Below, piece by piece: positions 44,934 through 59,300 of a stretch of DNA of 64,000 bases. Position 1 is the stretch's first letter; each line of letters begins with the position of its first letter. The notes below the pieces were generated by a model that worked only from the letters and a program-made list of their open reading frames with translations, was not told the DNA's origin and did no database searches. A program made the position numbers and the translations under genes. Source of the stretch: Sanguinoderma infundibulare (taxonomy: Eukaryota; Basidiomycota; Agaricomycetes; Polyporales; Polyporaceae); assembly GCA_032821775.1 (NCBI GenBank), contig JAVLRN010000005.1, positions 930,001 through 994,000 of the forward strand. Reading direction: 5' to 3'.

Positions 44934-45733
44934 GGTTCGCCGCGTTCGGCTGGACAAGCTGAGCCGGAGCTGTACGGACCACTCGATGAATCAAGATCGG
45001 CGACGTCGCGAGTCTATTGCGGCATCCTTGGCCGTGCGAGTGCCGAGTCGCGGTTTGTGGGGAGTCCACATGGACTCATAGGTTTTGAATGGAATTGTGG
45101 ATCTGATTCGGGCAGGATTGTCGACCCGTTCCTGGCCGGTCGATGAACTGTCCTTCGTTCTCTTCGCGTGGTGGTCTGTTCCTCGGTGCTGTGCCTGGTT
45201 CGTGCCCTCGACGCGTTGCCATAGATACTGCCTTGGTCCGGTATCCCCTCCTAGAACTTGTTGTGCTCCTTGCGGGCCTCCGTAGAATATTAACCCAACG
45301 TGTGTAGGAATAGCGGGTTGGATCGTAGCGCCGCCCAGTGCCTAACGATTGATACAGGCAGTGCAGTCCTTCCACGTTATCGCCGTAAGTCCTGTGCATC
45401 GTATGGCTATGGCCTGTGAGCGAGTGGCCGGTCAGGGCCCGGGATAGCCCTTTCGATCCAGACAGGTTCTAACTTTTGTCAACCCCAGAGGGCTTCTCTT
45501 GGTACCAGTGGGTCAATGGACATTCGCGTATAACCTCGCTTTGAGATACAATAATTGCACGGCTGCGTGATGCATTCTTCGTGAATCTTCTTACTTCTGC
45601 CGTCGTATGAGCATTCAAGTTACTTAGACGGCTGAGGCTGCGGCGCGCGTCGTGCTACCCCACACGTGACTGGAGCAAGAAGTGTACGTCGCCTTTTGAC
45701 GCCTGTGGGCATACGCGTACCTCCTCGACCATC
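44934..45733. other. Intergenic before PRE2
   Basis: No gene seen. CACGTG at 45663-45668 lies 66 bp before the PRE2 ATG and may be a bHLH site (inference). Confidence 0.4.
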
Positions 45734-47001
<1,268 letters not shown>

Positions 47002-47284
47002 ACTGTTAGATAGCGTGTACTGTATCATTGTTCCAACAGCTTTCCTCGACTTGCGTACGTTGTAATGCGTGCATCCCGAGAGCGTTGACAAGAACCGAGT
47101 TGAGAGCGAGGGCTCGACATTGACTGGATCGGGCGCTGTCTATCGGTTGCGAGAGATCTGGCGATCTGACATCATTCTGAGCTTCTGCCGTCGGGGAACG
47201 CTCTGCTCTCGTTTCAACTCCCTCTCGTCGTCTGCCCTCTCGTGTACCTATGCGCCGTGCTCGTCTGCTGTTGGGTTGGCTATC

Positions 47285-50200
47285 ATGAAACGCCTTTTCT
47301 CCAAATCATTCAAAGCATCCCCGTTTAACCCCAAGCCAGCCCAAGCAGTCGCAGCCAACCCTGCAACTACAAGTCCCCCTGTACATCACACAGGACTGCA
47401 GCCCAAGGATACTCTACCTCCCGTCCCCCACCCATGTCCCTACGAGTATATTTCCGTGGTCGCCACGACTGAAGGTTTGCTATTACGTCCCCACCATCCT
47501 GGGCAGACGCAAGACCCCTCCGAGGACGAAGTAAAGGTCGAATGGGGGAAGGGAGGAAAGGTTGAAACCGTTGCTGGGGGAACCGTCGAGGCCGACTGGG
47601 AGGACAGCGCGGTGGTGTACGGCATTGTTGGGTTTGTGGAGATATTCTCTGGTAATGGGATTGTTCCGCAATCAAAGGTTTTGTCTGTTGAACTCCCTTT
47701 TCAGCGTCTTACCTTCTGGTCGTGTCCTCGAGGAACGTCGTTGGCGACTGTAAGTGTTGCGGTTCGACGTTAAGCTTCTGTGACTGATGTTCCCCAAGTT
47801 CTTGACCCGAGACACACCGTGTACAGTGTGAAGGGGGTTACTGCCATACCGCTGGTCGAAGACCGCGCCAGCACGGTCCTCTTTGCCCTTGCGTCTCGGA
47901 ATAGGACCGACGACCGAACATCATTGCTACCTGCCGAGCTTGCGGAGAAGGAGGAGGGAGATGCAGCAGCAGCTACAGAGGACGCAGATGCTGAGGGAAA
48001 GAGGTCCCTTCACGTCAAGTTCGCTGACCAACACCAAGTGAAGGTCATGTCACCTCTCCCCGATCGAGCATTCGATCTCTCTGAGGATACGAGCCCCCCA
48101 TCTCCTTCGTCCTCTACCGCATCCACTCCTTCGTCAGTACAGTCCGCGAACAACACCGACACGGTTGTCAAGGCACTCGCGGAGCGTCTGTCCTTCTGGA
48201 CTAGGCTGTCGAAGCGGAATTCAAAGCAACTGTCTACAGTCGACCATGTTTTGGTCGAACAACCCGACGGCGCTGGATTGGACCCGGAAGAACTCGAGTC
48301 CCTCGTGAAGGACGGGTCGAAGAATCCAGAGGAAGTTATCGAGTCGATCGTCTCGTCGGCCGCTCCTGCTCCCCAGACAACGGAAGAGAAGAACACAGAG
48401 CTCGAGAACAAGATCGTTCGCGAATGCATTCGGGAATACACGCGAGGCGGCATGTATTTCGCGTACTCATTCGGTAAGCTCAACTCGTCCTGTGATTTGA
48501 CATCATTGACACACGTTTCTTTCAGACATAACGCGCTCGCTGCAGCACAAGCACGAGCTTCTCGCAAGAGCTCAGGCCCAGGACGTGTTGAAGCAAACCC
48601 TCCACATCTTGGAAGAGACAAGACGCACCAGCCCTACCGATGATAAGGTGGAGGTCCTCGTAGAACCGTCTGCTGCTCTGCCGTTGTGGCGTCGAGTTGA
48701 CCGTCGATTCTGGTGGAACGAGTGGCTTTCAAAGCCCCTGGTCGATGCGGGAGTGAGTCCGAACTTCCTTGCCTACTTGCGCAAATCCTCACTTTCACGT
48801 CCCAGCTTCATCCGTATGTCTTACCAATCATGCAAGGGTTCTTCCAGGTATCGACCTTCCAAATTGCGCGGGAGCCGGTCGCAGCCGAGGAGGGCGATAG
48901 CGTGGAGGTGGAGTACAATATCATCTCGCGTCGTTCGAGGGATAGGGCCGGCCTTCGCTACCAACGTCGGGGCATTGACGACGATGCCAACGTCGCCAAC
49001 TTTGCGGAGACGGAAACTGTGATGCGCGTTGCTGTGTGTATCCATGTTTCCTGGTATACTAACCCATTGTTGACCATCTACATGTGCTAGCGTGAAGGCT
49101 TGCCAAACGTGTTTAGTCATGTTCAAGTCCGAGGGTCGAGTACGCGTCCGCAACCTTTCTCCGTGTGCCCTAATTGACGTTGTCGCCCAGTCCCACTTTT
49201 CTGGAACCAGCAGGGCCTAGCTTTGAAACCTGCTCCTCAGCTGGACCCCGAGCGCACCCACGACCAGAACTTACGCGCGATCCAACAACATCTCAGCAAG
49301 GTGGTCTCAGCCTACGGGCCACTGGTACGCCACAGGGAGGCCATGAAACGACATCTTACTCATTTTGTCACTTAGACAATCATTAACCTTGCGGAACAGC
49401 ATGGAAAGGAGTCGCAGGTGACAAACGCATATGGAGACTACGTAAAGGAGCTTGGCACGGACGACATCAAGTTTGTGGCCCGTCGTCCATCTGTTCGCAT
49501 CGTGCTGAGGGCCGCTTAGATACTACGCTTACGACTTCCACGCGGAAACGAAGGGCATGAAGTAAGTGCATGTCCTATGCTCGCAGAAATCGACAATCCT
49601 GACGGTACCCGAAAAGATACGAGAACATCTCAAAGCTCATCGAGACCGTCGAGCGCACCTTCGAGAGCCAAGGGTATGTGTGGCGGACCACATCTTGTGC
49701 TGCGGCGCTTACACAGCCCCTCAGCTACTTTTGGATATCGAACAACCATATCATGTCCCAGCAGAAGGGCGTGTTCCGTGTCAATTGTATAGACTCGCTG
49801 GATCGCACAAACGTCGTCGAGGTGCGTTTGATGGCCCTGTGGAGACCATCACCCATGCGCTTACCTTGGTGACTACCGCCTGTTTGCAGTCGGCTTTTGC
49901 TCGCCATGTGTTGAACAGGCAGCTGGGTGCTGTCGCGCTCCTGAACCAGGAGGAACGGCGAACAGAGATGGACACCGTCTTCAACGATGGTGCGTTGGCT
50001 GTGGCTATGCGACGTCGCCGCCTCTGACAGTCCGAATTCCTCTGTTAGTGTGGGCCAACAATGGCGATGCCATAAGTCGTGCATAGTGCGTGGTTTTTGC
50101 TTCAACGTGGCTTCAGCGTCAGCTCATGTGGTTTCAGTGCGGGAACGTCGGCGCTCAAGGTTCGCTTCGTACCTTTTCACCGCTTAGAATGCTGCTCACT

Positions 50201-51558
50201 TTGGGTACTGTCACCAGGGCGACTTCACAAGGTTTTTTTCTTGCTTTTTTTGTTCGGCACTATAACTGCGGCACGACTCACTTTCTGTGCAGGACAGGGA
50301 AGCGCGACCTTGCTGGGCTGCTCAATGATGGTGTTAACTCCCTGTCTCGGTCCGTGTCATGTCAGGCAGCCTCGTTCTGAGCCCTTATCGCTGACATACC
50401 CTGTAGGATGTATACCTCCACGTTTGCGGATTGGTTCAGCCAAGCGGTCATCGACTTCATGTTGGGAAATCGGACTACTTCCGTGTTTTCAGAGTTCCTC
50501 CTCAAGCTCCAGTCAACGGATCCCCGGGACCTCATTCGCATAACGAAGATCCGCGCGGATGCCATTGCAACATGCGTAGCTCGTGTGTTGCCGGAAGGAG
50601 AGCGCCTCCTTTCCGGGTGGACATTGTTCGCTCCCGAAGAGCTGAACACGAAGGTGGGGGACAAGTTCGAGGAGAAGGTGTTGCTTCTGGTGCGTCTCTC
50701 AATTGGTCCTTAGCCCACCAGGCGTCCCGTTGATCCGCCCTTCAGAGTGCGAAGGCCGTATATATTATTGTGAGCGATGTTAATCACCGAATCGGATATG
50801 GATGCTGAGATGCGCGCCGCAGAGTTATGACTATACCCTTGAGAAGGTGAAGATGTATACCCGTTTGCCACTTGGAGACATTGTAGGCATCTCGAAAGGT
50901 CAGTGAAGCCATTGACGATCGTATGATGTTCATACCCATTGCCCTTCCAGGCGCCTATATCCTGTCGCCGCTGGAGGAGGCCAGTCGAGACCCACTGGAG
51001 AACGCCGGGTTCATCATATCGTGGCATAATACAGAAGCCCAGGATACCAGGGTGACGAGTTATTCGATTCGCAACAACGTCGACCTCGCGGCGCGGCCGA
51101 CGTCGGCGACCATCGCGACGTTGGCGAAGCTTTCGATGACATCACCGCGCAGGAGCATGCTGCCACTGTCTCGAATCTTATCTGCCGCGGCGGCTCCGGT
51201 CGCGGGGCAGGAGACGATCTTCGCTGCATTCAAGGCGCTGCCTGTGGACCCCGCACGTTCGCGGAGGGAAAGCGGAAGCTTCATTCAGCCCCAGGATGAG
51301 CTGGCGAACGCAAAGAGCTGCCAGGAAGCGGTGGATATGATCGTGGAGGCCATCCGACAGGCGTGTGAAGACGTCGGAAACGAACATCGGGAGTTCATCT
51401 CGGAAGGGGACGTCGTGAGGTGAGGATGGCGGTTGCTGCGAGTGTGGCCGAAAGCTGACGATTGTCGCGAACGTAGTCTGGCCGAGGCGCAACGGATGAC
51501 GAGCGTGTATGCGAAGATGGAGTACGGTGTGAAGCGGCTGCTCTGGCTGGGCAGCTGA
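47285..51558 (+). CDS. SAC-domain phosphoinositide phosphatase with hSac2 domain (INPP5F/Sac2-like)
   Basis: Twenty-one exons (47285-47651, 47705-47749, 47799-48473, 48526-48752, 48806-49033, 49091-49139, 49191-49324, 49376-49470, 49520-49561, 49617-49673, 49725-49821, 49890-49989, 50049-50085, 50138-50159, 50218-50231, 50293-50349, 50407-50689, 50746-50769, 50823-50898, 50951-51419, 51477-51558) give 1059 residues with every phase consistent. The SAC catalytic motif is intact: C661 to T668 in VNCIDSLDRTNVVE. Upstream are DPRHTVYSVKGVTAIPL, FDITRSLQ, RRFWWNEWLSKPLVD, RGSIPLFWNQQG. After the catalytic part comes an hSac2-type region (KVLLLSAKAVYIISYDYTLE, LPLGDIVGISKGAYIL). This layout is that of Sac2/INPP5F, a PI4P phosphatase on endosomes, rather than ER Sac1: no C-terminal membrane pair is seen. 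A long acidic Ser-rich insert is at about residues 170-300. The smallest exon is 14 nt. Confidence 0.9.
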
Positions 51559-52030
51559 CGGGACGGCGGACTGATCTGGATGTATTCATAATGCGGACTG
51601 TGCATGTATCTGTGCTGGCAGCTCGAGTGTGTTTGATTGTGCATGTTCATCGTGGTCTGAGCGTGTAAGGGCACTTTGGTGTGCGTGCTGTGGTCGGAGT
51701 GAGACTGAGTGCACGCAGATGAACCGGAGCTGAACCGGAGCGAGCCGAGCCATGCCCGATTGGGCGAAGCCGGCGGGGGCGTCTGAGCGGACGAGTGCGA
51801 GTGCGAGCAGTGGTGTGTGCTTGGTCTTGTCCCTCTCCGGGAGAGCTCGGTCCTCTGCGCTCTATGCTCTAATATATCCACCGCTCGACTGCAGGCCACA
51901 GCTTATATTATTCCCCGCTGCACGCTCTGCCCTCCAACAGCCTCTCGCATCGAGCCTGTCATCCTCGGCCACCCCTCCTCTACCATCCGACTCGTATAAT
52001 CCTGTACATTCGCCTTGATTCGGCCTGGCT
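51559..52030. other. Intergenic between the SAC gene and ERF2
   Basis: No gene seen. Contains the ERF2 5' UTR, with a pyrimidine-rich stretch before the ATG. Confidence 0.5.
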
Positions 52031-54706
52031 ATGGCAACTCCACTCTCCTTACCCTCACCGACGAGGACCGTCTCTCAGCTTCCCTTCTCTCCTTCCAACA
52101 ATGCCCCGCGGCTCCCCGGTGTCCACACCAGCGTATCAGCGTCCGCGACCCCCACGGGCAACTCTCCAAGTACACCAGGGCGGGCAGCCCACAACCGGAC
52201 AAGTTCCATGATCTCATCCCGCTCTCGTGCGCAGACGAACATGAGCCATGTCGCGAGCGAGCTGCCGTTCGTACCCTCTGTCTCTATGCCAATCATCCAG
52301 CCCCGGCCAACCCCAGGCTCCACGCACGTCGGCGGCGTACTGCCATCGGCTTCCTTCTTCCACCCCTCGCGCCCCAATACCGTCCCGCTATCGGGCCCTC
52401 CTCCGCTCCCTCGTCCCTCAACCGCAGGCTCGATATCGTCCATCGGCGGCTCCACCGTCGACGCGTTGCGTCTCTCCCAGCTCGGAGCCTCGCAACACCG
52501 CGACCGCATCTCGGAAGGGTCCGACAGGGACAGTCCCGACCACTCGATGGAAGATGCGAAAGCCCCGACAATAGCCCCATCGCTCTCGTCGCACAAGTTC
52601 AGTCGCGAGCCCCTTCTCCCGATTGGCGGTCCAATCAGGCCCGCCGGCGCGTCCCTCCCGACGATCGTCACCCAGACAGGCCCATACGGCCGCAGCGACC
52701 TGAACGTCAGCCCGGGGGCTCGTATGCGTGGCAGTTTCGAGAAGTTGTTCAAGCGACCCTTCAGCTTTGACCGCTCCCCGACATCGCCCGTCAACCCCGG
52801 TCCCAGCAGCACCCTCACCCACATCCAGACGCGGTCGGCTGAGGTCTCGCCCATAACGTTCGAGCTGGCCGCGAGCGGGCCCGCCGTCGATCGCTCGCCC
52901 ACATCTCCTGTACACCGCAAGCAGAGCCTGTCCCCCTTGCAGGGGTCCGCTACGTCCATCAACCACACTTCGTTCATCGCGACTTCGCCGCGTATGGACC
53001 CAGCGCTGTGCGCGACGCCTGTCTTGAACAAGCAGACGGGGAAGCCCATGCGCAAGTACCAGCTCCACCCTTCACGAAATCGGTTTTTCCTCCGTGGCCG
53101 GATTCTGACCGGAGGAGACTCGCCCTGGGCATTCGTCGCGGCGCTGACACTCGTCCTCACCATCACGGGCGTGTACTTTGGGACGACGTGCGTGTGGTGG
53201 TGGCACAACGAGAGTCCAGTGGTCGCCGCGGTGGGCGCGTACATGTGCTTGCTGACCATCTCGAGCATGTTCGCGACGGTGAGTGCCTGAGTTTTACAAA
53301 TCGAAGGCTTCAGATGCGCTATATGCTGTGGCTGTGCCCTGCGGATAGTGGAGCCTGTTCAGACCGGTAACTCATACGTTCGCTTGCAGGCATTCCGAGA
53401 TCCTGGAATCCTTCCGAGGAATCTGGATCCCGAACCCCCTTATCCGGTTACGTCGTCTTCGGACGGGAGTCTTCGCCAGCCGCTTCCGCGAGACCTCAAG
53501 GTGCGAGCAGGAATGTGAGTGTTCCCTCCCTGTCGTATCCACGTACCCTCGAACGTGTCGGCGTGCTGACGTCTGGTTCAGCGTGCGCACGAAATATTGC
53601 CCCACGTGTAACACTTACCGGCCGCCACGATCGAGTCACTGTAAGATGGTGCGCACCACATTAGCCTGGTGGCTGCATGTGTTCGAGACTGATGAATCAT
53701 TCTCCTATGCGTTCGATTGCAATTTTACAGTGCGACAATTGCGTGGACGGCTGCGACCACCACTGTCAGTGGGTGAACAATTGCGTCGGGAGACGGAACT
53801 ACACCGTCTTCTTCACGTTTCTGTTTTCAGCGGTAAGTTTCACGGTGACGTTTTTGGCATAATGATTGCTTCGTGCCAGGCACGAAGCAGTGTCTTCTTC
53901 GGTTTGCCTTCGGTCGCATATGGCAAACGTCTCACGCCGGCTCCACTCTTGCAGGTGATGACCTTGATCCTTGTGATCTGCACAACTGCTCTGCACTTGT
54001 ATCTCGTTGCGCACAAGTACCACCTCGGCTTTCGACACGCAATTGCCACGTCGCCGGGCGTCGGCAGCGCGGTAACGTTCAGCCTGGCAATTCTCGTGCT
54101 TTGGCCGGTGTTGGCACTGCTGTCGTACCACCTTCGGGTAAGTCGCTCGTTGCGCGGGCACGCGAATTCCCTTTAGAGTTGACTAATGTCCGATCGGATA
54201 GCTGCTCCTGCTGAATGTCACGACGATTGAGCAGGTGCGTGCTGTGTCCGACGACCGATTTATCCACGCCCGCGCCATTGCGTTCGTCGCTGACACCGAC
54301 GGCTGTCGATTTGTCACCTCTTGGCCATTGACGTCTTCTTGCGAGCGTGGCGCGGGCCGGGGTGGATGGCTCCAGCTTCTGTTCTTTGAGACCCGCTGAC
54401 CTTCGTTAAAATTTCTTGTCGCGTCGTTGGTGTGCGTGCATGTGGGTGTGCGCCCGAACGCGCGTATAGATCCGGAACCAAGCTCACAAGACACTCGTCC
54501 CCGAGGGGCCTGCACCCCCGAATCCGTTCTCCCACGGGAGCTGGCGCAAGAATCTGGTTTACATGCTCTGTCGACCGACAGGGTACTCTTGGCTTGACGC
54601 GCGCGCTGTCGCGACAGAGGATAAGCGGGAGGTAAATCCGGGATTGCTGGCCGATAACGACGGCTGGCCGGAGGACGTCGAGCACGGGAGGGGCAAGGGA
54701 GAGTGA
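52031..54706 (+). CDS. ERF2: DHHC palmitoyltransferase, Erf2 type
   Basis: Catalytic subunit of the Ras palmitoyltransferase in yeast (with Erf4). Seven exons: 52031-53278, 53390-53514, 53582-53648, 53731-53832, 53955-54137, 54202-54234, 54470-54706; 664 residues. A 340-residue disordered Ser/Pro-rich N-terminus precedes the membrane core. Four hydrophobic spans are visible, two before and two after the cysteine-rich domain (AFVAALTLVLTITGVYFGT; LTISSMFAT; VMTLILVICTTALHLYLV; FSLAILVLWPVLALLSY). The catalytic DHHC is at residues 489-492 in CDGCDHHCQWVNNCVGRRNY, after [23 protein letters not shown]. A TTxE-like motif (VTTIEQI) follows the last span. The last intron (235 bp) is long. The N-terminus is longer than in yeast Erf2. 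Confidence 0.93.
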
Positions 54707-56349
54707 CGGCGTGCGAGGCGTTGTAGGGCTGTGGTTATTTTTTTTGCTCTGCGTTGGGGACAAAGACAGTCGGCTTTGGGCTGGGTAGGAGGCATGCTGT
54801 GCGTGTGCATGTGTTGGGTTCTGTCGCATCGGACAAGTGGCCGTGTTCATCCGCATCGAGTTTGGGGGATTGTGCATAAATTATATTGGCAGTCTGGCTA
54901 TGGGATTCTGCAATTGATGAGGAGCCGGTGGGCTCGGATGTTGGACGTTCGAAAGGAAGGCGCGGAGGGATTGTGAACACGGACATAAGGTCCGGGAGCT
55001 TTTGGGCACTGCTGGAGCGGCGGGGATTCAGAGAAGGGCAGGCGAAGGGACATGTGTCGACGAGGCGATTAGAAGAGGGAGATGTCCGATGGACGGGTGG
55101 GCATATGGCGCGGGACGGCGAGGAATTAGAGTGTGAAGAGAGATCGATTTGCGCTCTGAAGGACCAGGCACGATCACAGGCGTCTGGCGGGATCGCAGAA
55201 CGAGGGTGTGTGGGAGGACATACGGCCTGCGAGATCTGGGGTGCCGCTGCTGGCACCGACGGCGGGGACAGGCCCCGTGCGAGGCTGGTTCGCGGTGCGT
55301 GAGTTCTGAGAAGCAGGCGAGAGAACTGGGACGGTGATGTGCGATGAATGCACGTAAAATGGGGAGACAAGGATGGCCTATTCGAATCATTGGGTGCGTC
55401 ATGTCGAGGGGGAGGGGAGGTGTACGGCTGCAATGTGGGGCCACGGGAGAAGGTGGGATAGGTTGTGGACGAGCGGCCGGAATAATATTGAATTGATGGA
55501 ACATGAATCAGAGAACATAAGTATTGTACGCGACATGCAAACATGACTTTTATGGGGTGCGCATCAGGCGTATGGGACCGAGGGTTTGATTGCGGAAGGG
55601 GGCCGGAAGACAAGGCACAAGGACCGGATGAGGGAAAACGCGGCAAGGAGCGACAGCCACGCGCGGAGGTGACGCAAGCTGTGATCGCGCCAAATGCCAC
55701 AGGATGCACATTCGGGCTCCGACTGTAGATCCCGCGTGCGTCTTCCCCGTCCCACACTACCGCCGGGCCTCCAGAACCGCACCGGAATGGCCGGAGAAAT
55801 TTCCGCAGCGTGCGCTCTCGGCCGCGCGCGAATTTGCGGAGGGGGCTGGAAGGACGGCGGGAGGGCAGAGGACAAGGGGGGAGATGAAGGCGAGGGCCTG
55901 ATTGGGCGGGCTGAATCTCCGAGGGAGCGACATCTGCCGGGCCGATCTCGCGTGGAGGTGACGAGTGACAGCGCGGGGTTTTGAGGCGGCGGAGTGTGAA
56001 CACGGCAGGGGACGGCATGGGGGCGGGGCTCGGTATGGGACTGCGAGCGAGTCGCGGGCGGACGCGGTCGCCTTCCTGTCTCTCCCGTCCTCGACAAGGC
56101 TGTCCTCGGGTCCAGCGGACGCCACCGCGTGCCCGGCGTGCGCCCTCCTCGCCTCCTTCGTCCTCGTCGCGTTCCCAGCGGCGCGCGGCCCTTGACTGCT
56201 CGGTGCGCGGCCCTTGTCTGCTCGGCGCTTGGAGCTGAGGCGCATCGGTGAGTAAAGGTGCCAAGTATCGGGCGACAAAGCCGCACGCGTATGTTTGTTG
56301 AGTAATCTGCGTCCCAATCAGTCACAGACAGACTCGCGAACACACAAGA
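54707..56349. other. Long intergenic region before the Zn2Cys6 gene
   Basis: 1.6 kb without a convincing gene. A long minus-strand frame (54735-56264) is Pro/Ser/Arg-rich, without a domain, and is explained by GC-skewed sequence. The part near 56200-56349 would be the promoter of the regulator. Confidence 0.5.
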
Positions 56350-59300
56350 ATGGACCCAAATGCTTCCCGAGCGGTCCCCGTCCCGTCTTCGTCGGCCCCC
56401 CTTCCCATTTCCTCCTCTCGCAAGGCCGCCTCCGCGCCGAAGAGCGAGTCTTCCTCCCGGAAGCAGAGAAAGTCCAAGCCCTCGTCCTCCTCCGCTTCCC
56501 AGATCGACCCTGCGCCCCCGCCGTCCCTCCCATCTCCCGCTTCGCACTCCCCTCCCCCGGCGTCCGACTCGCGCAGTATGTCACCTTTCCTTCTCATCAG
56601 ATGCCCCCCCAAACGCTCATCCGCTTCCACTTACGTCCCCCTTCCCTAAAGCTTCGCGCATCTCAAACATACGCGATCAGCCTTTACAGTCCTCCGCTCG
56701 CTACACCGCTCCCCTCCAGACTTATTCAGGCCCGCCAGCTGCCCCCTCCGCCGCGGCCGGTCCCCCCTATTCCACGTCTGCCATGAACCCTTCATACCCC
56801 ATCAATGGCAGCCCATATCCGTCCTCCCCCTCCCCCTTCCACCAGGCTGCCTCCACCGGCTCGCCCGCCAATGGTCAAAGTGCGAACGTCACCCCGACCA
56901 TGCCCACTCACTCTGCTCAATACCAATATCCCCCCGCCGTCCACCACCCGTCGTACGGCCACCATCCATACCCCTCTTACGCTCAGTACCAAGCAGGTAT
57001 GATGATGTACCAGTCCCAGCAACCCGGCGCGCACCCCGACACCGCCCAGAGCAGCTCCTCCGTTCCTCCCCCGGCTACTGGCAAACGGAAAAGGAAGTAT
57101 GCCCATGACGGTGTCAGCAGCAGACTGTCTGACGATGAAGGTGCAGATTCCAGCACTGACATCCAACGTGCAGCCTCCGGCTCTGCCGCCCCTCTCGTCG
57201 ACAGCAAAAAGCGCACAAAGACCCAGCGGGCCTGCGACAGCTGTCGTTCCAGGAAAATAAGGTCTGTTCCCTCACCTTGCGTCACTTCGCCGTCAGCTCT
57301 ATTTACCCCTTGGGCGCCCTCGTCTTACCGCCTATTCCCCATTCCCCGACTTGTGGCCTCTCGGACCGGCTGACTTGGGTATAATTCTCATAGATGCGAC
57401 GTCCTGCCGGACGCTGATCCACCGGTATGCCAGCACTGTAAACAGTACTCCTTCGAATGCACCTTCTTCCTTCCCATTACCGAGACTCGGTTCAAGAAGA
57501 AGAAGTTGGAAGAGGAGGCAGCCGCTGCAGCTGCGGCCGCTGCGGAGAAGGAGAAAGAGGCTGCCGAGCGGAGCACTTCCTCCCCACAAGCAGAGCATCC
57601 CAAGGCAAGCGGAGCGGGTGATATTAGGGTGTATGGTGAGCCTATCAACCTGCCTCCATCGCTCTTGCCGCTGCTGACTGATGCGCGATAGGCCCCACCT
57701 CTACTGCGCACCTCCTGCACTCGCACCCATTGGTCTCTTCACGCACATATGAAGCGTACGACTTGCGCTACCACCACTCATGGGACCTGAGTGCAGACGG
57801 CGACGGCATCCTTCGCGTGCACGAGCCCGAACAAGGAGAACTGCAACTCGCCCTCCCAAAGCCGATCGACTTGCGCATAGAGCGGGACGTGATCGAGCGC
57901 TTGGTTAACTCGTACTTTGCCGATATCTGCCCCATGCTTCCTGTCGTCACCCGAGAAGAGTTCATCGAGAACAACCCCCCGCCTCCAATATTGCTGTACT
58001 CGATCTGTCTCGTTGCCGCCACGCGGCGAGACGTCCCGCAGCAGGTATTCGAGTCCATTCGCTACACGGTCAACAGCCTTATCAAGGCTGAAGACGTGCT
58101 GTCCACGGCGTCGATCGTGAACATGCAGTCCCTACTTATCCTTTCGATGGTGGGCGACTGTCACTCGCAGTACGTGCCTCACGCATTGTCGGCGTTGTGG
58201 GTTCGTCTCGGGTGCGCGATCCGGATGGTGGGCTGTTCATACGCTTACTGCGACCGCGGTTATGCTTACTTGGCGATTGTCTATACCGTACCTTCAGGCG
58301 CAAGATTTGGGCTTGCATCGGGCCGAGTCTGTCAAACAGAATATTGAGATGCGCAGACGACTGTGGGGTGTCTGTGTCATTAGCGACAGGTGGTATGTGT
58401 CCGCTCCCCATGTCGCCTACCCTCGCGAAGATACAGCGTTAAACCCGAAGAGATGATGCTGACACTCACCTCGCGTCCAGGATAAGCCTGACCTTCGGAC
58501 ATCCATACATGATTGATATCCGAGACTGCGACGCGCGTCTGCCGTCGTCGGGCGACCCAAACGACCTGTACATGGACGAGTTTGTGCGGTTGAGTGTCAT
58601 CCTCGGTCGAGTGCAGAAAGCCATATATACGTGAGCCTCCCTCCCACCATCCCCTTCCTCGACCCGTGCCGTGGCCCGTCTGGGCCCAAGGTTCCGGTGC
58701 CGTCTCTGCCAGAGCATCACGGCTGACCATCGCCTCGTTCGGCCGGCACAGACCTGCCGGGCTCAATCTCACCAGCGACGACGAACTCCATTCCCTCCTG
58801 TCGGATATCGAGGCCTGGAAGCGCAACCTACCAGAAGATCTGCAATTCCATGGACCAGAGACAGCAAAAAGTGGAGGTGGGTGTATTCCCCGTTGCCCTT
58901 TATAGTATCCTCTATGCGGCGCCACAGCACGGCGGCCCTGTGCCGTCGGGCAGTTGTACGCAGACGCGGTCGGCTTGTGGCCTGCCGTGCGCGCGCAGTC
59001 TGGAGCCGACCGCGTCTGCTTGGTGGGCCGTGGCTTGGGGATGCGGTTGTTCGGTCTTTGGATGAGAGAAGTGCTCACGACGGCTTTCGATGGTCTAGGC
59101 CTGCTTTTCCTGTTCTACACATGCGTGAACATGATATTCTGGCGCGTGTTCATGCGGATATCGTATACGTGTCCGGCACACCTCAAGTTCTCGCTTACGG
59201 TCGAGAAGTGGACGGGACTGGTGAACATGTCCGGAGATGCGATCGACTGGTTGGACGCGCACGAAGATATGTACGATGTGTGGTTATTGGTCGCCTATTG

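Noticed and set aside
52075..53268. Minus-strand open frame of 397 codons
   Set aside because: Antisense to the disordered ERF2 N-terminus; no family features.
54735..56264. Minus-strand open frame of 509 codons
   Set aside because: Pro/Ser/Arg-rich, no domain, lies in a promoter-like GC-skewed stretch, and frames in other phases are open too.
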